DNA from: Niveispirillum sp.
GTDB lineage: Bacteria; Pseudomonadota; Alphaproteobacteria; Azospirillales; Azospirillaceae
Assembly: GCF_017996735.1 (NCBI RefSeq)
Contig: NZ_JAGOGJ010000019.1
Coordinates: 1 to 64,000 of the forward strand
Direction: 5' to 3'
DNA length: 64,000 bases
Shown: in pieces, positions 1 to 8,936 of the stretch
How positions within the stretch are numbered: the stretch's first letter is position 1
Layout: every line of letters begins with the position of its first letter
Translations under genes and position numbers: made by a program
Notes under the pieces: model-generated
Database searches by the model: none
Told to the model about the DNA's origin: nothing
Seen by the model: only the letters and a program-made list of their open reading frames with translations

Positions 1-124
1 CTTCTGCAAACTCAAGGAGTTCAAGCGCATCGCCATGAGAGCTTGCAAAACAGACAAAAGCTTTGAAGCCATAATCTATCTCGCCGCTGCTGTCATCAAT
101 TCGCGCTGAATCCCCACAGGCCCT
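1..124 (+). mobile_element. Right end of an IS5-family (IS427-like) element
   Basis: The transposase stop at 107-109 is followed by TGAATCCCCACAGGCCCT. Read in reverse this is AGGGCCTGTGGGGATTCA, which has the look of IS427-group terminal inverted repeats. The exact end (about 123-124) and the target duplication cannot be fixed because the other end is not in the window. Confidence 0.55.
2..109 (+). CDS. IS5-family transposase, C-terminal end only (continues off the left edge)
   Basis: The frame is open from the left edge and gives a 35-residue tail beginning FCKLKEFKRIAMRACKTD and ending AAAVINSR, followed by TGA. The FCKLKEFRR-type segment, followed by a residue run and a YLAA stretch, is the usual C-terminus of IS5-family (IS427-like) DDE transposases, just after the catalytic Glu region. 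The rest of the gene lies outside the window, so intactness cannot be judged. Confidence 0.8.
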   Translation, partial: FCKLKEFKRIAMRACKTDKSFEAIIYLAAAVINSR

Positions 125-536
125 AGTCAAAGGAGGGAGCCGGGGCGCGCAGGGGGCGCACCGGCTCCTCTCCTCCCCTCACCCGTCCGCTAAACCGTCC
201 TTTGCCGGGGAACTCAGCATCTGGCCGGACCTACGCATCCGATCGCAATCTGGGCGAGTTGTTCGCCAAGCAGCGTTCAAAGTAAGACGCACGCCCCAAT
301 GTCTGCTTACCGGGCGGCCATCAAGACGGCGGAAAGGCAACAAGGAGGCGCTATGCGGCCGTTGTGAATGGCGCAAGGGGGCGCAATGCAGCCGCATTCG
401 GCACTGGCGACCCTGCCGGAGTAAACCCCGGCAGGGTCGTCAATCGCCCCACACGATAAACCGGTGGCGTCACGACAACTGGACCGGGCCAATTTCCGTC
501 GCTACCCGTCCGATATCGGAGTCACCGCCGATTTTG
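125..536. other. Intergenic region between the IS5 remnant and the peptidase operon
   Basis: I see no credible coding sequence here; short frames lack ribosome sites and recognisable motifs. The only clear structure is the hairpin at 408-439. Confidence 0.5.
408..439 (-). terminator. 12-bp hairpin downstream of the peptidase gene
   Basis: Arms CGACCCTGCCGG (408-419) and CCGGCAGGGTCG (428-439) pair perfectly around an 8-base loop. The hairpin lies about 100 bases beyond the stop of the S9 peptidase gene on the minus strand, where the four-gene operon should end. There is no following T tract on that strand, so it is a weak intrinsic terminator at best or a transcript-end stabiliser. Confidence 0.4.
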
Positions 537-2810
537 TCACTCCGTCACTGGTTTAGCATCCCGCATGGCCCGCCAGCGGACATATTGCGCGGCCTTGGCC
601 GGGTTGGGATCTTCCTCCCCCTTCAGCCAGAACCGGTACCAGTCGACATTGGTCTGCATGGAGGCCTGCCGTTCCAGCGGCTTGACCAGGACGTGGGTGC
701 CGTCGGGATAGATCATCCATTCAACCGGCTTATTCAGGCGGCGCAGGATGGCGTAGCTGTCCCAGTAGGGGTTGACATAGTTGCCGCCCAGCTGTTCCAC
801 CAGCACGGCCGTCCTGATCTTGTCCAGATGGAAGACGGGGGCGTTTGCGATCCATTTGTCCAGCCCGGCACCCCAGGGGTAGCTGTCATTCATGCCCTCG
901 TAATAATGGAGAGAATCGTTGCCGCCGCCTCGGTTCGCCTGGGCGCCATAGCCGAACATGCCGGTGCTGTCGCCGTCCGCGGTGGTAGCGGCAACGATGC
1001 GGTACTTGGAGAAGACCAGCATATGGTCGACGGTCATGCCCAGCCCGCTCCAGCCGATCAGCCCGATATGGTCGCGATCAATGATGCCCCGCTGGTCAAG
1101 CGTGTCGATCAGGGACTCGATCCCTGCCTGGTTCACCACCAGTTCCTGGTGGGTCGCAAAGCCTTCGCCCTTGCCCCCCATCTGCACCACCACGAAGCCT
1201 TGGCCGGCGAGCGGCTGGGCTGCATGCGGTCCGGGGGAGGGGCCGTCAACGATGAAGACGTCGCCGTAATAGCCATGCGTCTGGATGATTAACGGATAGT
1301 GGCGGCCGGGTTCGTACCCCACCGGCAGGGTCAGGTTCGCCTGCCAGTCGCGGCCGGACGCATCCCGCCATTCCACCTGGCCGGCATGGCCCAGCGACAG
1401 GCTGGCGAATTGCGGGTTCAGGTCCGTCAGGGTCCGCCGCCGGCCCGTCCGGATATCCTCCCCACCGATGTCCGGGGCGCGGTTATATCCTTGTTCCACC
1501 CACAGCTTGATGGGGGCTGCCTCTTTCATCTTCGCCGGCCCTTCTTCGCGCCACTTTCCGCCGGCCTTGCTGAAGTGCCTCTCGGTGGTGCTTCCCTTGG
1601 CCAACTCTTGGAATATCAGGGTGGCGCCATCCTTGCCGTCGGGCGCGATCTCGGAGATCTGGGCACCGGTATTTGAGGTGCCGGTCAAGGTGGTGACAAT
1701 CGTCGCCTTGCCTGTGCGCGTATCGACGGCCTGTACAGTGGGGATCACCCCGTCACCCTTGGCCGCCATCACATTGCCGATCAGGACATTGTTGTTATCC
1801 AGCCAGGCGATCGACCATACGCCTTGTCTGCGCATGCCGGCCGGGGCCGCCATCAGTTTCTTCCTGGTTCCTTTTTCCAGGTCGAACAGAACAAAGTGGG
1901 GCCAGCAGATAACGCTGCCGCCTTCCGGCCCATCCACTTGACACGCGTGCGGCGCGCCAATCTGGCCGCCCAGATCCTGGGGCAGATGTTTTGCCCAGGC
2001 CGGATCCGTCGGCATATCCGTCAGTGCCGCCAGCTGACGCCCGTCTGGTGACAGGCTGTAGAGGGGGGGGATGTTGCCTTCGCCAATGCCGACCGGCAGT
2101 TCAGCCTTGGCCCCGTCCGGCTTGCCGACATAGACCCGGTATAGAGAGACGATGTTTTCACGCCCCTGCTGGACGATCTGGTGGATGCTCCGGTCCACCA
2201 GGGGGAAGGACGGCTTGTCCCATTCCTCTATCCGGTTGGGCACCGTGGCGGAGAAGGCGACGCGGCTTTGATCGCTGGAGGTTTGGAATGCCTGCACCCG
2301 GCGCGGATGCTGCGTCATCGCGCGCATCCTCTGGGTTTCTGTATCGTAGAGGAAGGCCTGATGCGGTTTGCCGTCTACGGCCGCAACGAAGGCCAGATTC
2401 CGTCCGCCGTCGGTCCAGTGAATGCCGCCCACCGCTTCCAGGTTCGCCGCCGACCGGGTCACCAGGATATCCCGCCCGGTGGGACGCGTGTCACCGCCAT
2501 TGATATAGGCCAGGCTTTCATCCGTGCGGTAAAGCGTGATGCGATAGATATTCTCGCCCGTGGAAAGGTCGCCTTTCTGGGTGGCGATGACGAAATGGCG
2601 GTAGTCCGGCGACAGTTTCACGATCAGGGGCGACTGCCCCGATAGCACGGCAGCGGGATCAATCAGCCGGGTCATTTCGACCACATCGTTCACGGCGATG
2701 GGCCGTCTGGCCGTATCCTGGGCGGTGACCGGCAGGGCGAACAGCGCCAGGACGGACAAGGCAATGCACCGTCGCGCCGCGGCGCGAAGAACAAGAACCG
2801 ATGATGACAT
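537..2810 (-). CDS. S9-family peptidase, lasso-peptide isopeptidase-like (Atxe2 type)
   Basis: This 757-residue secreted serine hydrolase has a signal peptide (residues 1-30, ending LPVTAQD), a beta-propeller region (about 40-520) and a C-terminal alpha/beta hydrolase domain. Nucleophile Ser588 sits in IGWSGLGM and His706 in DGTHVLV; the acid lies between them. I chose the start at 2810, preceded by AAAGGG; an upstream in-frame Met would lack both ribosome site and signal peptide. The nucleophile context (IGxxGxS, then AATTADGD) and the C-terminal FWLKGEEDPNPAKAAQY segment resemble Atxe2-type isopeptidases rather than classic prolyl oligopeptidase (GGSxGG). The order FecI, FecR, TonB receptor, peptidase is that of proteobacterial lasso-peptide clusters. 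No precursor or B/C maturation genes are nearby, so a scavenging role is inferred. A general dipeptidyl peptidase remains possible. Confidence 0.8.
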   Translation of the reverse strand: MSSSVLVLRAAARRCIALSVLALFALPVTAQDTARRPIAVNDVVEMTRLIDPAAVLSGQSPLIVKLSPDYRHFVIATQKGDLSTGENIYRITLYRTDESLAYINGGDTRPTGRDILVTRSAANLEAVGGIHWTDGGRNLAFVAAVDGKPHQAFLYDTETQRMRAMTQHPRRVQAFQTSSDQSRVAFSATVPNRIEEWDKPSFPLVDRSIHQIVQQGRENIVSLYRVYVGKPDGAKAELPVGIGEGNIPPLYSLSPDGRQLAALTDMPTDPAWAKHLPQDLGGQIGAPHACQVDGPEGGSVICWPHFVLFDLEKGTRKKLMAAPAGMRRQGVWSIAWLDNNNVLIGNVMAAKGDGVIPTVQAVDTRTGKATIVTTLTGTSNTGAQISEIAPDGKDGATLIFQELAKGSTTERHFSKAGGKWREEGPAKMKEAAPIKLWVEQGYNRAPDIGGEDIRTGRRRTLTDLNPQFASLSLGHAGQVEWRDASGRDWQANLTLPVGYEPGRHYPLIIQTHGYYGDVFIVDGPSPGPHAAQPLAGQGFVVVQMGGKGEGFATHQELVVNQAGIESLIDTLDQRGIIDRDHIGLIGWSGLGMTVDHMLVFSKYRIVAATTADGDSTGMFGYGAQANRGGGNDSLHYYEGMNDSYPWGAGLDKWIANAPVFHLDKIRTAVLVEQLGGNYVNPYWDSYAILRRLNKPVEWMIYPDGTHVLVKPLERQASMQTNVDWYRFWLKGEEDPNPAKAAQYVRWRAMRDAKPVTE

Positions 2811-2905
2811 GATGGTACCCTTTATGGGTGACAGGCGGACGATGCCGCCCGTGGAATGAAAAAACCCGCCGCCGGGGAAGCAGAAGACCCGGCGGCGGGT
2901 TGGCG

Positions 2906-5900
2906 TCACCACTTCCGGGCGATGCCGAGGGAGATGAAGCGGCCGCGCGGGTCGGCATTTTCCGGGTCGTAGCCCATGCCCAGCGGGTTGTTGACGAAGG
3001 GCGGATCCTTGTCGAAGACGTTCTGCACGTTCAAACTCACCTGCCAGTCCCGCATCCAGCCGCCCTGGAACCTTTCCGCCGTGTCGTAACTGATGGCGAG
3101 GTCGAAGGTCGTGTGGCTGTCGATCTTGCGGTTGGAGGCGGAGACATCGTCCGTGTAGCTGTCCTGATAAGTGACGAAACCGGTCACCGAAAGCCCCTGG
3201 TCCCCGGTCCAGGTCAGGCTGCTGCGCATGACCAGATCGATCGGGTGATGAACCGTATCGACCAGATCATAGACGGCGGAGGAGGAGCCGAAGGATTCCT
3301 TGAAGTTCAGGATATAGCTGGCGCCCAGGGTGGCATCGAACCGGCCATATCCACCGCTGTCGAAACCATAGGCGACATTGGCATCAATGCCGTCCACATC
3401 GGAGGTGGCGATGTTGAGAAGACGGCCATCAATGATGGCGGCGATCCCCCCCTGGACGCAGACGGACCGGTCACCCTGGAAGGTGGCGTCGCAGACGGCG
3501 TCGATCTGGGCCTGGGTCGGGTTCCGGGTGATGATCGACCGGTAGCGGTCTTCCTGGAACAGCACGGAGCCGGGGGCGGAAGGTGTACTGATCCGGTCCT
3601 TGAAGCGGATGCCGAAATAGCTGGCGTCGAAGGTGAAGCCGGGCAGTTGTTCCGGCTTCATATTCAAACCGAAGGTCCAGTTCTTCGATTTCTCATTGCG
3701 CAGATTATCATCCACGCCCTGCCGGTAGATGCCGGCGGAATGCCCGGTGGGAGAGGTCGGATCGTCCAGAACCACGGGGCCGGCGTTGGTGGGGTTGCCC
3801 AGCGTCGGCAGATTGGGCGCCCGGAAGGATTTCCCGTAGGCGGCGCGCAGCGTCAGGTCATTGACCGGCACCCATTCCAGGCCGACCTTGGGGTTGGTGG
3901 TGGAACCCGGGTCGCGCTTCAGGTTGCCGCCGGGCTGGATTTTCTCATCCTCATAGCTTTCGTGCCGGCCGGCGACGGACAGGGTCAGCCGCTCGATCCC
4001 GGGCAGGCTGTTGCCGGCCCCGACGACCGGAATGATCATCTCGCCGAAGAAGGCCGTCACGTCACGGCGCAGGCGCCGTTCCAGGTAGTAGCTGAAGCCG
4101 GGACTGTCGATGGAGAAATCAAGCCGTTCCATGCGGTAGTCGGCTCCAACCGCCAGCTTCACGGCCCCGCCCGGCAAGGTGAACAGGGTGCCGTCCATGA
4201 TGGCATTCCCGGACCAGATCCAGGAATCCGATTTCATGTTGCTGATCGCCCGCAACCCGGCCAAGGTCGCCGCATTGGTGAAGGAGCCATCGCCAAAAGG
4301 GTTGAAGGCCGTCGCCGGATTGGGATCGGCCAGCGCCGCCGAAAGCGCCGTCATGTCGATGCCGTTGGTCAGACGCTTGCTGCGTTCTTCGCTGTAGGCG
4401 GTATAGACGCGCAATTGCCAATCCGAAAACAGATCGGCGCTGCCCCCGACCACCCCGGCCCCGGTTTTCACCTTGCTGTCATTCACATACTCCCCCAGGT
4501 CGGGCGTGAAATCATAGGCGATATAGGTGAAGCCGCGATTGAAGGGATCGACGACGAAGGGATTGCTGGCCGGAACGAACACCAGAGAGCTCTGCGGACC
4601 ACTCCGGAAGCGGGCGTTGCGCTCGCTGTAACGTCCCTCGGCAAAGGCGGAGATGCCCTCGGTGATATCCTGATTCAGCTTGGCATAGGCGCTGTCCCGG
4701 TTCTGCCGGGCGAACATGTCTGAATTCGCCGACTTGTTATCAGCGCGGTTTATCTGCCCCGGCAGCAGGTCGGCATTGGTCAGGTGGCGGCCGTCCTGCC
4801 CCTTGGGGACGGCGTAGAGCGGCTGGAAATTATTGTCCAGGATGTTGCCGGGGCTGCTGTAGATGCCGCGAAAATCATCCCCGCCCAGGGGGCGAAGGTC
4901 GGCACTGCGGGTGAAGGACCGATCGCTGTAGGGCAGCGGCTTCTGTTCGTAATGTTCATAGGAAAGCAGTGCATTGCCGCCCGTCCAGGCCGTGCCGAAG
5001 GTCTGGTTCACCGTCAGTTCGCGAAGCCCGCCATCGGTGACGCTGCCATAGCGCACCTTGGTTTCCGCCCCTTCATAGTCGGTGCGCATGATGAAGTTCA
5101 CCACGCCCGCCACGGCATCGGCGCCATAGATGGCCGATGCACCGTCCGGCAGCACCTCCACCCGCTCGATGGCACCGGCGGGGATGGAGGAGATGTCGGC
5201 GAAATTGGCGTCGATGCCGGCCACGGGAATGCGGCGCCCATCCACCAGCACCAGTGTGGAATCCGTGCCCAGGCCGCGCAGGTTGACGGCCGAACCGGAG
5301 GTGAAATTGGAACTGGCCTGGCCGATCACCGTGTTCTCGGCCACGCCGCCACGGGAATTCTGCGGCAGGCTGCGGATGATGTCGCGGGCCGTGGCAAAGC
5401 CGGCGCGGTCGATGGCAGCCCGGTCAATGGTGATGACATTGGTACCGACGCCGTGGGAACCCCGGATATAGGTGCCGGTCACGACAATCTCTTCCAGCAG
5501 GTCGCCGTTGGCTCCGGGCTCCAGTGCCGATTTGCGGACGGGAATGGCCGGCGCATTGGCGCGCGGCGCCAAGGTCACCACACCATTGGCGCCCGTCGTC
5601 ACCAGCAGGTCCAGATCGGCCGTCAGCAGATTCAGGGCTTCGGACGGCGTATAGGTCCCATTGACGGCCGGCGTGCTCTTGCCGCGGACGGCGTCATAGG
5701 GAAAGACGATTTGGATTTCGGCCTGGCGGGCCAGTTCGTTCAGGGACTGGGCGGCATCGCCGGCGGGAATGCGGAATGATCGCGTGTAGGCGGACGTGGG
5801 GCGGCTGTCCTGGGCTGAAGCTGCTGGGATGATGGATGTAAACGTAAGGAGAGCGGCGCCACACATAAGGAAATGGCGGGTTCTTGTCCATGCCGGCCGG

Positions 5901-5926
5901 CATGGACTCTGTCGATTGAGAGACAT
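2906..5926 (-). CDS. TonB-dependent receptor with N-terminal STN signalling domain (FecA type)
   Basis: A 1006-residue outer-membrane receptor. A signal peptide ends at about residue 38 (AASAQD), followed by a secretin/TonB short N-terminal domain (about 45-115, SLNELARQAEIQIVFPYDA), a TonB box/plug start (EEIVVTGTYIRG, about 145), a plug to about 280 and a barrel running to the C-terminus (GIARKW). The STN domain marks receptors that pass an occupancy signal to an anti-sigma factor, and fecR and fecI lie directly upstream. The ribosome site is AGGGA before the ATG. The peptidase gene follows 95 bases downstream, so ligand uptake and periplasmic cleavage are probably coupled. The ligand is unknown; a siderophore is the default for the family, a lasso peptide the alternative given the context. 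Confidence 0.92.
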   Translation of the reverse strand: MSLNRQSPCRPAWTRTRHFLMCGAALLTFTSIIPAASAQDSRPTSAYTRSFRIPAGDAAQSLNELARQAEIQIVFPYDAVRGKSTPAVNGTYTPSEALNLLTADLDLLVTTGANGVVTLAPRANAPAIPVRKSALEPGANGDLLEEIVVTGTYIRGSHGVGTNVITIDRAAIDRAGFATARDIIRSLPQNSRGGVAENTVIGQASSNFTSGSAVNLRGLGTDSTLVLVDGRRIPVAGIDANFADISSIPAGAIERVEVLPDGASAIYGADAVAGVVNFIMRTDYEGAETKVRYGSVTDGGLRELTVNQTFGTAWTGGNALLSYEHYEQKPLPYSDRSFTRSADLRPLGGDDFRGIYSSPGNILDNNFQPLYAVPKGQDGRHLTNADLLPGQINRADNKSANSDMFARQNRDSAYAKLNQDITEGISAFAEGRYSERNARFRSGPQSSLVFVPASNPFVVDPFNRGFTYIAYDFTPDLGEYVNDSKVKTGAGVVGGSADLFSDWQLRVYTAYSEERSKRLTNGIDMTALSAALADPNPATAFNPFGDGSFTNAATLAGLRAISNMKSDSWIWSGNAIMDGTLFTLPGGAVKLAVGADYRMERLDFSIDSPGFSYYLERRLRRDVTAFFGEMIIPVVGAGNSLPGIERLTLSVAGRHESYEDEKIQPGGNLKRDPGSTTNPKVGLEWVPVNDLTLRAAYGKSFRAPNLPTLGNPTNAGPVVLDDPTSPTGHSAGIYRQGVDDNLRNEKSKNWTFGLNMKPEQLPGFTFDASYFGIRFKDRISTPSAPGSVLFQEDRYRSIITRNPTQAQIDAVCDATFQGDRSVCVQGGIAAIIDGRLLNIATSDVDGIDANVAYGFDSGGYGRFDATLGASYILNFKESFGSSSAVYDLVDTVHHPIDLVMRSSLTWTGDQGLSVTGFVTYQDSYTDDVSASNRKIDSHTTFDLAISYDTAERFQGGWMRDWQVSLNVQNVFDKDPPFVNNPLGMGYDPENADPRGRFISLGIARKW

Positions 5927-6012
5927 GCGTAGTTCCCTGTTCTTTGGATTGCGCTCCGATTTGATCGGTTATGCGCAGAGGAAGACGCAGGTGTTTCCAA
6001 AGTCCGCCACTG

Positions 6013-7005
6013 TTACTCTAAATTATTTTTACCCTGAACATTCTCCTTGTTGCCGGACTGATCCTGCCGTCGGGTCAGGATCAGCCGGTTCCCCTGCCGC
6101 TGGACGCCGACGGGGAAGGACTGAACCAGCGCGTCGGTGAAGCCGGCGGGATCGGTGGCGCGGAAGGAGCCGCCGACTTGCAGGGCGGCAATGGATGGAT
6201 CGGGGATGTCGATATGCAGATGGTTGTAGCGATTGAAAGCCGCCGCCGCCGCTGCCAGCGTTTCGCCGGCAAAGACCAGCCGGCCGCTTCGCCAGGATTG
6301 CAGCCGCTCCAATTCCGCGACCGGGTGCTCCTCCTGCTGGCTGTGTCCGTCCGGGGTCATGCGGAAGTTCTGGCCGGCCGCGACGCGGGTCAGCTCACGG
6401 CCGGCCTGTTCGATGGACACGACCCCTTCGCTGACGGCCACGGCCAGATCGCCGCCATCGATATTCACGGTGAAGGCGGTGCCGACAGCCCGCACATCCG
6501 CCAACGGTGTGCGCACGACGAAGGGGCGCGCCTTGTCCTTGGCCACCTGAAACAGGGCCTCACCCTGCTCCAGGTGAATTTCCCGCAGGGTTGCGGACAG
6601 GTCGATAGCCAGATGGGTGGCCGTGTTCAGTTCCACCGACGATCCATCGGCCAGCACACTGCGCCGCTGTTCCCCTACTGCCGTTTCCAGGTCGACAGGA
6701 CCGGGCCAAAGCGCGGCGCCAAGGGCGACGGTCATCAGAAGACAGGCTGCCAGTGCGGCGGCCGTCAGCGGGTGACGCGCAATGGCCCGTCGCCAGGCGG
6801 GTGGCTCCATCCTCCCTGTGCTGGCCGCGCGCAGCCGCGCAAGCCGGGCGTCAACAGCCTGAAGGCGGACATAGGCCCCCTGATGCCGCGGGTCGGCATC
6901 CCGCCAGGCCTGAAAGGCAGCGTCGGCAGCCGGGTCCTGTCGCCCCTCGGAACGACGGACCAGCCACTCTGCGGCTTCTGCCTCGATGGTGCGTTTGCGT
7001 TCCAC
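6013..7005 (-). CDS. FecR-family anti-sigma factor
   Basis: A 330-residue inner-membrane regulator. It has an N-terminal cytoplasmic DUF4880-like segment (AAEWLVRRSEG, about 10-45), one membrane span (about 78-98), a periplasmic FecR domain (about 105-205, with VGEQRSVLADGSSVELN) and a C-terminal domain that contacts the receptor STN domain. The start codon is GTG, placed immediately after the sigma gene's TGA (TGAGTG), with CAGGAG inside the end of the sigma gene as ribosome site. Translation is therefore likely coupled. It should hold the preceding sigma factor inactive until the receptor 86 bases downstream is occupied. Confidence 0.93.
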   Translation of the reverse strand: MERKRTIEAEAAEWLVRRSEGRQDPAADAAFQAWRDADPRHQGAYVRLQAVDARLARLRAASTGRMEPPAWRRAIARHPLTAAALAACLLMTVALGAALWPGPVDLETAVGEQRRSVLADGSSVELNTATHLAIDLSATLREIHLEQGEALFQVAKDKARPFVVRTPLADVRAVGTAFTVNIDGGDLAVAVSEGVVSIEQAGRELTRVAAGQNFRMTPDGHSQQEEHPVAELERLQSWRSGRLVFAGETLAAAAAAFNRYNHLHIDIPDPSIAALQVGGSFRATDPAGFTDALVQSFPVGVQRQGNRLILTRRQDQSGNKENVQGKNNLE

Positions 7006-7581
7006 TCAATTCTCCTGGGCTCGGCGGGGGCCTCTGCCCTGTTGCGACAGCAGTCCTTCATCGGGCGCTGTCAACCAGTCGGCGCATAGACGCATCCCGC
7101 GGGCGATGTGTTTTTCAACTGTGCTGCGGCTGATATGCAGTTGCTCGGCTGTTTGTGCCAGGGTGAGACCCTCGATCTTGTGCAGGACGAAGGCCTGCCG
7201 ACATTGTGTGGGCAAACGTTCGATGGCATGACGCAGCCGCTCCTCCTCCTCCCTTTCGCTGATGCGGGCGTCGGCGGACAGGGCGGGATCGACGCCGGCC
7301 AGTCGGGAAATATCCGCGACGGAGTGGATAGGAACGACCCGCCGTCGTCGCACCTGGTCCGCCGTAAGGTTGCGCAGGATGGAAAAGATCAGTCCGCTCA
7401 GATGTCCAATGCCGGTGGGAGCGACGCCGATCAGCCGGGCATAGGTTTCCTGAACCAGATCCTCGATTTCCGTCTGGTTCCAACCGGCACGCACCAGCCA
7501 TCCGCGAAGCCGCGGTTCCAGCGGCAACACGTTTCGGGCAAACCAGTCCGCTCTTTCCCTAGACTCCCGATCATCCATCAT
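7006..7581 (-). CDS. FecI-type ECF sigma factor
   Basis: A 191-residue ECF sigma-70 protein. Region 2 occupies about residues 22-90 (IEDLVQETYARLIG) and region 4 about 125-180 (QAFVLHKIEGLTLAQTAEQL, then SRSTVEKHIARGM). Two adjacent ATG codons (7581 and 7578) follow a GGGAGGGG sequence about 12 bases upstream; either could serve. As first gene of the fecI-fecR-receptor-peptidase operon it should direct transcription of the receptor and peptidase when the receptor signals. Confidence 0.93.
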   Translation of the reverse strand: MMDDRESRERADWFARNVLPLEPRLRGWLVRAGWNQTEIEDLVQETYARLIGVAPTGIGHLSGLIFSILRNLTADQVRRRRVVPIHSVADISRLAGVDPALSADARISEREEEERLRHAIERLPTQCRQAFVLHKIEGLTLAQTAEQLHISRSTVEKHIARGMRLCADWLTAPDEGLLSQQGRGPRRAQEN

Positions 7582-7898
7582 CGAACTGGTGCTTCCCCTC
7601 CCGACCCGTCATCGACATATGGTCGATGCCCCTCGTCAAGGAAGACGCAAGAGGCTCGCGAATCCGCCATTGTCGGCCAGGGGAATTTTCAGGTCCCCAT
7701 GAGGCTAATTGGTGGAGGGCTGGACCTTTATGGAGCAACTTTCAGCGCCAGTTAAGAGATGGAGACCGTCGCCCTCGGCCTGACAGTTCGCGCATCGCCG
7801 GTGCTGCCTGGCGCGCACTGCAGCAGGTCCCCCTGTCCCGCAAACGGTCCTTTGTGAGCCAACGAGACATTTGTTCCGAAATCCGAATACGCCAAGGA
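7582..7898. other. Intergenic region upstream of the sigma gene, cut by an IS fragment
   Basis: This holds the sigma-gene leader and then about 250 bases I cannot assign. No ribosome site plus recognisable reading frame was found. Nothing resembling a lasso precursor (leader ending in Thr two before a Gly/Ala core) is seen, which is the gene class one would expect here if the downstream operon were part of a complete lasso cluster. The region ends abruptly at an IS3 terminus. Confidence 0.4.
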
Positions 7899-8028
7899 TG
7901 GGCTTGTCCGGAAAAAGTGGAGAACGATGTCCTTAATGTCAGATAGGATATTGCCCCATGACGAATGAGAAGAAACGCGGTCCGGGTCGGCACGCGCATT
8001 TCACGGCTGAGTTCAAAGCCGAGGCGGT
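7899..8028 (+). mobile_element. Truncated IS3-family copy, left end only
   Basis: About 130 bases match the orfA end of the complete element next door but in the opposite orientation. The terminus (GGGCTTGTCCGGAAAAAGTG) is followed by the same leader and an orfA start at 7958 that reads MTNEKKRGPGRHAHFTAEF. It is broken at residue 24-25 by the complete element at 8029, and the rest of this copy is absent beyond 9301. Confidence 0.85.
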
Positions 8029-8038
8029 TTGGACTTGA
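7958..8038 (+). pseudogene. IS3 orfA fragment (first 25 residues)
   Basis: This is nearly identical to the first 24 residues of the intact orfA at 8933-9241, differing for example in GPG versus GRG. The frame runs into the terminus of the neighbouring IS and stops at 8036-8038. It is a dead remnant. Confidence 0.8.
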
Positions 8039-8066
8039 CCGGAAAAAGTGGAGAGCGATTGGTTGG

Positions 8067-8936
8067 CTATGCTGCCAGCTTGCGAGGCAAGCTCTCGAAC
8101 TGGATTGGGGTTTTGAAGCCCAAGGCTGAATGCCTTCTTGTTGGGTTATAGAACGCGTCGATGTATCGGCCAATGGCAGTTTCGGCGGCGATGCGGGTTT
8201 TGAAGACGGTTCGCCAGACCAGTTCCGCCTTCAGCGTCTTGAACACGGTTTCCACCATGGCATTGTCGTAGCAGTTTCCCTTGCCGCTCATGGAGGCGAT
8301 GAAACCATAGGCGGACAGGAGCTTTTGGTAGTCGTCCGAGCAATATTGGCTGCCGCGATCGGAGTGGTGAATGACGCCCTTCGGCGGCCTGCGGATAGTG
8401 ATGGCGCGCCTGAGGGCGTTTAGGGCGAGATCCTTCTTCAGCCTGTCGGACACCGCCCAACCGATGATGCGGCGCGAATAGAGTTCGAGCACGATGGCCA
8501 GATAGAGCCAGCCCTCGGCGGTCCAGACATAGCTGATGTCGACGCCCCACTTCTCATTTGGTCCGGCGGCGGCAAAATCCTGGTCGAGGACATTGGCGGC
8601 AACCGGGCCTTTGTGGTCGCTGTCCGTCGTTTTCTTGAAGCGGCGCTTCTGCAAGGTTTTCAGGCCATTATCGCGCATGAGCCAGGCAACGCGATGACGC
8701 CCGACGGCAATACCGTCCTCGTTCAGCTCTGCCGTCATGCGCGGGCTGCCATAGGTCTCATTGGATGTCCGGAACTCGGCCCGGATATGGGCGAGCAGAA
8801 CCATGTCCTCGCGCTGGCGCAGGCTTGGCGTGCGACCTTTCCAGGCATAAAAGCCGCTTTCGCTGACGTCGAGCAACGCGCAGGCACGCTGGAGCGGCAC
8901 ATTCGCCTTCTCTGCCTCGATGACCTTGAACCTCAT
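8067..8936 (-). CDS. IS3-family transposase OrfB (DDE integrase core)
   Basis: A 289-residue protein with an N-terminal HTH_21-like segment (YGSPRMTAELNEDGI) and an rve integrase core. The catalytic acids are visible as Asp in WGVDISYVW, Asp in HHSDRGSQY and Glu in NAMVETVFKTLK. It overlaps orfA by ATGA, and its own ATG is likely used only poorly. The active OrfAB fusion should form by -1 frameshifting at the A tract at 8969-8975, because the orfB frame is open back to that point. Confidence 0.92.
   Translation of the reverse strand: MRFKVIEAEKANVPLQRACALLDVSESGFYAWKGRTPSLRQREDMVLLAHIRAEFRTSNETYGSPRMTAELNEDGIAVGRHRVAWLMRDNGLKTLQKRRFKKTTDSDHKGPVAANVLDQDFAAAGPNEKWGVDISYVWTAEGWLYLAIVLELYSRRIIGWAVSDRLKKDLALNALRRAITIRRPPKGVIHHSDRGSQYCSDDYQKLLSAYGFIASMSGKGNCYDNAMVETVFKTLKAELVWRTVFKTRIAAETAIGRYIDAFYNPTRRHSALGFKTPIQFESLPRKLAA

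Noticed and set aside
2828..4723. A 631-codon plus-strand frame opposite the STN-TonB receptor
   Set aside because: Antisense shadow; it overlaps the 3' half of an obvious receptor and has no motif.
7626..7946. Open frame between the sigma gene and the IS fragment, considered as a lost precursor or transposase piece
   Set aside because: No ribosome site, no family similarity, and it runs into the IS terminus; lasso precursor features are absent.
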